Assembly (NCBI GenBank): GCA_009781525.1
Contig: WQXZ01000053.1
Coordinates: forward strand, 1-9,885
Source: Coriobacteriia bacterium
GTDB lineage: Bacteria > Actinomycetota > Coriobacteriia > Coriobacteriales > UBA8131
Direction of reading: 5' to 3'
DNA length: 9,885 nucleotides
This document shows positions 5,185 through 9,885 of this stretch, one piece after another; within the stretch, counting starts at the first letter, position 1, and each line of letters opens with the position of its first letter. Below the pieces are notes generated by a model. The model made no database searches. It worked only from the letters and a program-made list of their open reading frames with translations, and was not told the origin of the DNA. Made by a program: the position numbers and the translations under genes.

Positions 5185-6678
5185 CTAACCCATGATGAGG
5201 TTCGCCAGCGGATAACCTAGGAAGGTCATCAGCACCCCTGTCAGTAAGCTCAAGATCATTCCCCAGATAAACATCGGCACCGGTTGTAGGTAGCCGTCGC
5301 CAGACGCAATCGCAGCAGATGCACTACCTACCGCTGTAGCAGGGCCAACAGTGGATGCTTGACCGATCAGATACGTTAGCGCAGCTGGGTTGATTCCTGT
5401 AAGACCTCCACTTAAGATCATCGGAATCGATATGCTGCAAAGCAGTACGACCGTAACCATATCGGAAGCGAAGTTTGTGAAAATGATGGCAACGGTCAGT
5501 ATCAGAAGAACACAGATTATCGGTGGTAGAGTGCTGAGCATCGGAGCAAGGCGTGCCCCAATCCAATCGGTGATACCAACCTCAGAGTTAGTGATTGCAT
5601 CGCCGAGAAGAGCTGTCGCACCGACCATCAGGAAGACCGACCAGGCAACACCCTTGGAGAGTAGCTCATCAACTTCGACAATCGGCTTGCCTTCATCTTG
5701 TATTAAGCAAAGCGCAACGATGCCAAGCATCGGCGGGGTAGGTGCCCCTAATGAAGCAACCAGAGCTGCGAATTTCGGGAACAGACCGAACTGTTGGAAG
5801 ACACCTGGCGCCAGCCAGAGAAAGACCACACAGAAAAAGACGATTGCGCAGATTCTCTCTTTACGCCCCATCGGGCCAATGTCTCGGCGCAGGAACTCTG
5901 TGTCAAGGTTTTCCATCTTTGAGAAATCTGCTTTGAAGGTGAGTCTCAAGAACAGCATTACGACAATGAAGATGACAATCGTCATCGGAATACCAACAGC
6001 CATGTACTGAACAAATGAAATCTCCAGGCCACCAGTGAAGCGAGTGTAGAGGGTCATAGCCATAACCGGCATGACTTTGGCGATTGGAGTCGTGAAGTTT
6101 GCGTAGGTTGTGAACAGGAGCAGGCAGATGACGATTAGCATCGGAACCCTGTCACCTTTCTCATACCCAAGCTCGTCGAATACCGCGATAACAATCGGCA
6201 CGAAAATCAAGAAGATAGTCAGCTGCGACATAAACGAACCGACAATGATGCTTGAAATCGAGAGCATCGTGATAAAAGCCCACGCGCTTCTTGAGACGAT
6301 TTTCCGCGTCAGGAACCAGATTGCCAGCCTCTTAAAAAAACCAACCTGTCGCAACACATAGCAGAGTGCTGTTGTGAACAGGACGAAGCTAACCACCCAT
6401 GTACCGATTGACATCGAAATAACCTGCCCAAAGGAATACAGTGGAGACAGCATCAGAGCTACCATTACCAGAATGCTTGGCCATGAAATTGAAATCGCCA
6501 GCCAGAAAATCATTGCACCGATAAAAACTCCAAGTATCTCCATAGCCAGAGGGGTCAATCCCTCAAATGGTGGAACATACTTGAAGCCAAGCATAAAGAG
6601 CAGTGCAATTACAATAACAACTTTTTCCCAGTGTGCTTTGACCAGACTACTCGATCCTTTGTCAGCCTTTGCGTCCAT
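5185..6678 (-). CDS. SLC13/DASS-like membrane permease (divergent)
   Basis: Polytopic inner-membrane transporter of 497 residues with roughly twelve hydrophobic segments. It resembles the SLC13/divalent anion-sodium symporter family, with two pseudo-repeats that each have a hairpin-like stretch. The first has MSQLTIFLIFVPI (150-162) and LFTTYANFTTPIAKVMP (188-204); the second has TNFASDMVTVVLL (401-413) and GQASTVGPATAVGSASA (439-455). The Ser-Asn-Thr motifs that bind sodium and carboxylate in classical DASS members are not seen in standard form, so substrate and coupling ion are uncertain. The start is chosen at 6678 for its GGAGG five bases upstream. An ATG at 6690 also has a GGAGG (4 bases) and would add four residues. 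The longer frame reaching 6831 has a hydrophilic, unconvincing N-terminus. Monocistronic, with its own terminator, and divergent from hppA. Confidence 0.82.
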   Translation of the reverse strand: MDAKADKGSSSLVKAHWEKVVIVIALLFMLGFKYVPPFEGLTPLAMEILGVFIGAMIFWLAISISWPSILVMVALMLSPLYSFGQVISMSIGTWVVSFVLFTTALCYVLRQVGFFKRLAIWFLTRKIVSRSAWAFITMLSISSIIVGSFMSQLTIFLIFVPIVIAVFDELGYEKGDRVPMLIVICLLLFTTYANFTTPIAKVMPVMAMTLYTRFTGGLEISFVQYMAVGIPMTIVIFIVVMLFLRLTFKADFSKMENLDTEFLRRDIGPMGRKERICAIVFFCVVFLWLAPGVFQQFGLFPKFAALVASLGAPTPPMLGIVALCLIQDEGKPIVEVDELLSKGVAWSVFLMVGATALLGDAITNSEVGITDWIGARLAPMLSTLPPIICVLLILTVAIIFTNFASDMVTVVLLCSISIPMILSGGLTGINPAALTYLIGQASTVGPATAVGSASAAIASGDGYLQPVPMFIWGMILSLLTGVLMTFLGYPLANLIMG

Positions 6679-6683
6679 ATTAA

Positions 6684-6699
6684 CCTCCATGTCGCCTCC
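6684..6699 (-). promoter_or_regulatory. Twin Shine-Dalgarno sites with two possible starts
   Basis: Two GGAGG sequences occur on the minus strand, at 6695-6699 and 6684-6688. The first precedes the ATG at 6690 by four bases; the second overlaps that start codon region and precedes the ATG at 6678 by five. Both starts are in frame. Spacing slightly favours 6678, and both might be used. Confidence 0.6.
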
Positions 6700-6725
6700 G
6701 CAAGCGGCACAGAAAACAAGTTTGG

Positions 6726-6746
6726 CAGGGGTGCGGAATTCCCCTG
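6726..6746 (-). other. Leader hairpin upstream of the SLC13-like gene
   Basis: CAGGGG (6726-6731) and CCCCTG (6741-6746) form a 6-bp GC-rich stem with a 9-base loop, about 50-70 bases upstream of the start codon. A TAAAAT box on the minus strand (complement of 6758-6763), without a clear -35 partner, would place the hairpin at the very 5' end of the message. It may stabilise the transcript. No known riboswitch was recognised. Confidence 0.35.
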
Positions 6747-6968
6747 TCATTGGCTCTATTTTATCTTTTTTGCACTTGTCTATAAGGTGAAATACTGTCC
6801 GAACTTGCTTTTTTATGCTGTCATCAAGCACAGTGTTTTTGAATATATATGTATGTTTTTCGACGGAGAAACCCTAAGTTAATAAAATAGCCGGTTTCGC
6901 TCCGCTATGTGATGCTGTACAATGCATCTTGGGGGAAATTGGTACTCTATGAATCACCTCAATAGACT

Positions 6969-6987
6969 ATTCAGCATAATGCTGAAT
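6969..6987. promoter_or_regulatory. Perfect 9-1-9 palindrome, possible operator
   Basis: ATTCAGCAT and ATGCTGAAT flank a single A, giving a perfect 19-base dyad of the size bound by dimeric HTH regulators. Its TTCAG/CTGAA outer half-sites recur in the dyad next to the hppA promoter at 7141-7162. It lacks a T-tract and lies in the middle of the divergent region, so it is more likely a binding site than a terminator. Confidence 0.45.
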
Positions 6988-7140
6988 ATGAGAAACTCTG
7001 AAGCCTTCTTTTCGTGCAGTTTTTTTGGTGTCTCTGCACGTCAAACAACAAATACTAGCATTAGTTTTCAATATCGATTTTGCTGCATTAGGCTTGCTGG
7101 CTTGCATATATAGAGTAATTAGATATTCGTATTTTTTCAT

Positions 7141-7162
7141 TTCAGCTTTAGCTATAACTGAA
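7141..7162. promoter_or_regulatory. Imperfect 22-bp dyad at the hppA promoter
   Basis: TTCAG (7141-7145) and CTGAA (7158-7162) flank a central TAGCTA (7149-7154), all sharing one symmetry centre; nine of eleven positions pair. The site covers the position of the -35 element, directly upstream of the extended -10 box at 7171-7179. A regulator bound here would affect hppA initiation. A further TTCAG half-site lies at 7179-7183. Confidence 0.45.
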
Positions 7163-7170
7163 AAGAAGTC

Positions 7171-7179
7171 TGATACAAT
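7171..7179 (+). promoter_or_regulatory. Candidate extended -10 promoter of hppA
   Basis: TGATACAAT combines the extended TGn element (7171-7173) with TACAAT (7174-7179), a 5/6 match to the -10 consensus. No good -35 hexamer is found at 16-18 bases upstream, which an extended -10 can tolerate. Transcription would start near 7186, giving a leader of roughly 67 bases before the ATG. Confidence 0.5.
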
Positions 7180-7241
7180 TCAGTCTTGTAATTTTTCGTA
7201 CTCAACTACAGTGCCACTGTAACAAAGATGTGGCCAATCTG

Positions 7242-7247
7242 AGGAGG
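7242..7247 (+). promoter_or_regulatory. Ribosome binding site deciding the hppA start
   Basis: A perfect AGGAGG stands six bases before the ATG at 7254. This favours that start over the in-frame GTG at 7230, which would place the Shine-Dalgarno inside the coding region and has no ribosome site of its own. Confidence 0.9.
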
Positions 7248-7253
7248 ATAAGA

Positions 7254-9338
7254 ATGCCTTATACGTTCAACACGTTCATAGTCATCTCTGTGGCAGTTTC
7301 TTTACTGTCATTCGGATGTGCTATGTGGCTGAATAGCTGGGTAAAAGCGCAGCCATCAAGTAATGCCAAAATCGCTGAAGTCGGAAAGCTTATTCGCGAC
7401 GGATCACACACCTTCCTAAGGCAAGAGTACATTATGCTGGCGAAATTTGCTGGTGTTTTGGCTATTGTAGTGGGAGTGTTCCTGCCCAGGCCAATATGGC
7501 ACGGTAATCCTATCGACAATATAGTAATGATCTTCTCATTCCTTGCTGGATGTGTTTTTTCTGGTATCGCAGGTATAATCGGTATCCGTATTGCTACCAT
7601 CGCAAACGTAAAGACCGCTGAAGCAGCCGTTGAGGGAATGAGGCCAGCATTTATGGCGGGCTTCCGCGGTGGTGCTGTCATGGGTCTGGCTGTCGTCGGC
7701 TCTACCCTACTCGGTGTTGCCTCGATCATGTTTATCGCAAAAGATCCGACTGCGCTGCTGGGTTTCAGCTTCGGTGCCTCGACCTTGGCTCTGTTCGCCA
7801 AGGCTGGTGGTGGTATTTTTACCAAAACCGCTGATATCAGCGCTGACCTGGTAGGCAAGGTTGAGCTTGGCATACCTGAAGATGACCCACGTAACCCTGC
7901 AGTTATCGCTGATAACGTTGGTGACAATGTGGGTGACGTTGCGGGCATGGGTGCTGACCTGTTTGATTCTAATGTTGCTTCTATGGCTGCAGCTTTGGTA
8001 CTGGCTACGGTTCTGGATAGAACCGCTGGTGGTATGGCAAATTCATCGATGGTACTATGCTACGCAGCCGCTGGTCTTTTGGCTTCGGTTATCGGCATCT
8101 TCTTAGCTCGTATGGGCAAAGGTGGCCCGACACAGGCACTGAACAATAGCACTTATATCACCACCGGCATTTATGCTGTTCTTACTGCTGGTGCAACATT
8201 GCTCTTCAACTTTGAATGGCGTATCTGGGGTGCCAGTATCGTAGGTCTCCTGGTAGGTGTGGTTATCGGTTTTGCCAGCGACTACTTCACTGACGATTCA
8301 AAGAAACCGGTGCAGAACACCGCAAAAGCCTCGGAACTGGGGCCTGCTTTTACTATTCTGTCTGGTATTTCCTATGGCCTGATGAGCACCTTACCTGCTC
8401 TGGTCGGTATCGCTGTATCAGCGCTCGTTTCCTACAAGCTTTGTGAACCGATCGGTGAAGGTTACGCCATGTTCGGTATAGCCATGTCTGCTGTCGGCAT
8501 GCTCTCGATCGTTGGAATGATCATCTCAAATGATGCTTACGGCCCAATTGTTGATAATGCGCGCGGTCTAGCCGAAATGGGCGACCTTGGTGAGGACGTT
8601 ATCGAGATTGCTGACAGTCTGGATAGCGCTGGTAACACAGTTAAAGCTATCACGAAAGGTTTTGCAATCGGAGCTGCTGGCTTGACAGTTATCGCATTAC
8701 TTGGCGCCTTCATCAGTGAGGTGAATGAAGCTGCTATCGAGCTTGGTGTGCCAGGTATAACTGGCTTTGACATCATGGATCCGACTGTGTTCTTTGGCAT
8801 GTTAGTCGGCGTAGCGATTCCAGCCGTCTTCTCAGCAATGCTGATTATGGGAGTTGACCGTAATGCTCAAAGAATGGTTGAAGAGATTCACCGTCAGTTC
8901 GATGAGATCCCTGGTCTAAAAGAAGGTCATCCTGATGCAGTTCCTGAGTATGACAAGTGCATCGAAGTTGCCACAACCGGAGCGCTACGTGAGCTGATTC
9001 CGGCGGGTCTGACTGTTATATTGATAACCTTGGCGGTCGGCTTTATCGGCGGAGTCAAGGCAATCGGTGGATACCTCTGCGGCAATATCGTAACCGGTCT
9101 CCTACTTGCTCTGTTCATGAGTAATGCCGGCGGTCTTTGGGACAATGCGAAGAAATATGTCGAATCTGGACATCATGGCGGCAAAGGCTCAGAAGCCCAC
9201 AAAGCTGCCGTTGTCGGTGATACCGTTGGTGACCCATTCAAGGATACTTCTGGCCCCTCCATCAACACTCAGATCACAGTTGTCTCCCTGATTTCTTCAC
9301 TGGCTGCAACCCTGTTCTTGGCTTTCTCGATTTTCTAA
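7254..9338 (+). CDS. hppA: Membrane-bound proton-translocating pyrophosphatase, K+-independent type
   Basis: Hydrolyses pyrophosphate and uses the energy to pump ions out across the cytoplasmic membrane. 694 residues, the usual family length, with about sixteen membrane helices expected. Catalytic signatures are intact: DISADLVGKVE (194-204), the acidic GDNVGDVAGMGADLFDS (223-239), SNDAYGPIVDNA (425-436) and, near the C-terminus, GDTVGDPFKDTSGPSIN (655-671), all lining the Mg-pyrophosphate site. The segment GNTVKAITKG (460-469) has Lys464 and Thr467 where K+-dependent enzymes have Ala and Gly/Ala. By established work on this family, that lysine replaces the K+ requirement, which points to a proton pump rather than a sodium pump. 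The start follows AGGAGG. Monocistronic, with a promoter upstream and a terminator about 40 bases downstream. It would recover energy from biosynthetic pyrophosphate, which suits an energy-limited anaerobe. Confidence 0.97.
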   Translation: MPYTFNTFIVISVAVSLLSFGCAMWLNSWVKAQPSSNAKIAEVGKLIRDGSHTFLRQEYIMLAKFAGVLAIVVGVFLPRPIWHGNPIDNIVMIFSFLAGCVFSGIAGIIGIRIATIANVKTAEAAVEGMRPAFMAGFRGGAVMGLAVVGSTLLGVASIMFIAKDPTALLGFSFGASTLALFAKAGGGIFTKTADISADLVGKVELGIPEDDPRNPAVIADNVGDNVGDVAGMGADLFDSNVASMAAALVLATVLDRTAGGMANSSMVLCYAAAGLLASVIGIFLARMGKGGPTQALNNSTYITTGIYAVLTAGATLLFNFEWRIWGASIVGLLVGVVIGFASDYFTDDSKKPVQNTAKASELGPAFTILSGISYGLMSTLPALVGIAVSALVSYKLCEPIGEGYAMFGIAMSAVGMLSIVGMIISNDAYGPIVDNARGLAEMGDLGEDVIEIADSLDSAGNTVKAITKGFAIGAAGLTVIALLGAFISEVNEAAIELGVPGITGFDIMDPTVFFGMLVGVAIPAVFSAMLIMGVDRNAQRMVEEIHRQFDEIPGLKEGHPDAVPEYDKCIEVATTGALRELIPAGLTVILITLAVGFIGGVKAIGGYLCGNIVTGLLLALFMSNAGGLWDNAKKYVESGHHGGKGSEAHKAAVVGDTVGDPFKDTSGPSINTQITVVSLISSLAATLFLAFSIF

Positions 9339-9374
9339 GGACACAGCTTTTCGCTGCTGGTAACAAGCACAAAG

Positions 9375-9409
9375 AAAAACTGGCTGAGATGTAAATCATC
9401 TCAGCCAGT
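9375..9409. terminator. Bidirectional rho-independent terminator between hppA and nrdG
   Basis: ACTGGCTGAGATG (9379-9391) and CATCTCAGCCAGT (9397-9409) form a perfect 13-bp stem with a 5-base TAAAT loop. On the minus strand it is followed by TTTTT (complement of 9375-9379), ideal for ending nrdG. On the plus strand the downstream T-tract is weaker (AGCTTTT), so it should still stop hppA transcripts, but less strongly. The genes converge here. Confidence 0.88.
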
Positions 9410-9447
9410 AGCTTTTGCAGTAGGTTTTTCTCCCAAAGCTTTACCGC

Positions 9448-9885
9448 CTATACCTCAAGCAATATCACACTTCCTGCTTCAAGCGAAGCCTTAACATCAA
9501 TCAGGCGCTGATTGGCAGACCCCCGCCAACGAAGCTCCAGCGAGCGCTGCTCCTCGACAAACGGACCATCAACCAGTACATCGGTCAGCTCAAGCAGGTC
9601 ATGGGCGGCTGCAGATGGAATTCCCTGCAGTAGCTCTTCGAACAGGTAACCGCTGTAGGCCCAAACACTGAGCTTGGGTTTATCCACATTTAAACGCTGC
9701 ACAAATGCAAGTAGGGCTTCGGCTTGGTCAAAGGGCTCTCCGCCGGTAAGGGTGACTCCCGACAACAAAGGATTTGCAGCAACCAGTGATATCAGGTCAT
9801 CGGTTGTTGCCATGCTGCCGCCCTCGAAAGGCTGGGACTCAGGGTTGTGGCAACCTGGGCAGCGGCGCGCGCATCCCTGTGTGAA
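9448..9885 (-). CDS. nrdG: Anaerobic ribonucleoside-triphosphate reductase activating protein, 5' end cut by window
   Basis: Radical SAM activase that installs the glycyl radical on the class III ribonucleotide reductase NrdD. The frame stays open to the window edge, so 145 C-terminal residues are visible and the N-terminus lies outside. Near the edge is QGCARRCPGCHNPES, the family cluster motif CX3CX2C with the typical HNP that follows. An in-frame ATG at 9813 lies after this motif and is not the start. Downstream come LTGGEPFDQAEALL, the SAM-contacting GGE motif, then LSVWAYSGYLFEELL, TDVLVDGPFVEEQRSLELRWRG and SANQRLIDV, all characteristic of NrdG. It ends at a TAG just before the shared terminator. 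The partner nrdD is expected upstream on the minus strand, beyond 9885. Confidence 0.96.
   Translation of the reverse strand, partial: FTQGCARRCPGCHNPESQPFEGGSMATTDDLISLVAANPLLSGVTLTGGEPFDQAEALLAFVQRLNVDKPKLSVWAYSGYLFEELLQGIPSAAAHDLLELTDVLVDGPFVEEQRSLELRWRGSANQRLIDVKASLEAGSVILLEV

Larger units (their letters stand above)
6679..7253. other. AT-rich divergent intergenic region between the permease gene and hppA
   Basis: About 575 bases with no credible gene, clearly richer in A+T than the coding regions on either side. Besides the permease leader, it contains a perfect palindrome (6969-6987), a CGTGCAG/CTGCACG inverted repeat (7013-7019 and 7034-7040, 14-base gap), a dyad at 7141-7162 and the likely hppA promoter. 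A TACAAT at 6918-6923 is another possible plus-strand -10. Short open frames here lack ribosome sites and recognisable products. Confidence 0.65.

Noticed and set aside
6679..6831. Longer N-terminus for the SLC13-like permease from 6831
   Set aside because: The added 51 residues are hydrophilic, run through the promoter-like and hairpin sequences, and the ATGs at 6690 and 6678 have strong ribosome sites.
6922..7113. Small plus-strand gene in the divergent region
   Set aside because: Poor start context, no recognisable domain, and the sequence is occupied by palindromes in an AT-rich intergenic stretch.
7230..7253. GTG start of hppA at 7230
   Set aside because: It has no ribosome site and would translate through the perfect AGGAGG that serves the ATG at 7254.
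7200..7253. Riboswitch in the hppA leader
   Set aside because: The leader is short and AT-rich and shows no conserved riboswitch core or terminator-antiterminator pair.
9448..9813. Complete 121-residue protein starting at the ATG at 9813
   Set aside because: The frame continues upstream to the window edge and includes the essential NrdG cysteine motif, so the gene is longer and cut by the window.

Overview
The window looks like chromosomal DNA of mid-range base composition from an anaerobic bacterium. The clearest sign is the right-edge gene, the activase of the oxygen-sensitive anaerobic ribonucleotide reductase. A cobalamin-type radical SAM enzyme and a membrane pyrophosphatase fit that lifestyle. 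A Coriobacteriia-like actinobacterium is my best guess, but it rests on gene content and general feel only, so confidence is low. No rRNA, tRNA, CRISPR array or transposase gene was seen.

Layout. (1) 1-145: a leader with six 10-bp tandem repeats and a TATAAT box. (2) 146-2081, plus strand: a two-gene ABC-2 exporter operon (ATPase, then permease) with an 8-base gene overlap. (3) 2078-4411, minus strand: an apparent three-gene operon read as DUF2975 membrane protein, YozG-type HTH regulator, then B12-binding radical SAM enzyme. It is driven by a good sigma-70-type promoter at 4463-4491 and runs head-on into the ABC permease, with overlapping stop codons. (4) 4412-5184: about 770 bases without a credible gene. 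It holds a GC-rich 11-bp repeat cluster and a striking nested palindrome: a perfect 34-bp inverted repeat enclosing a perfect 19-bp hairpin. (5) 5185-6678, minus strand: a divergent SLC13/DASS-like permease followed by a rho-independent terminator. (6) 6679-7253: an AT-rich divergent intergenic region with several small dyads, two of which share TTCAG/CTGAA half-sites. (7) 7254-9338, plus strand: the ion-pumping pyrophosphatase HppA, with the lysine/threonine signature of the K+-independent proton-pumping class. (8) 9375-9409: a bidirectional terminator. (9) 9448-9885, minus strand: 3' part of nrdG, cut by the window edge.

How the genes work together. The ABC pair should form one exporter. 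The DUF2975/HTH pair is a recurrent two-gene module that probably controls its own operon, here with an enzyme gene added. HppA uses pyrophosphate to energise the membrane, and the divergently transcribed SLC13-like permease could use such a gradient, though nothing in the sequence ties the two beyond proximity. The least explained structure is the nested palindrome at 4741-4899. I did not find a convincing complete new system.
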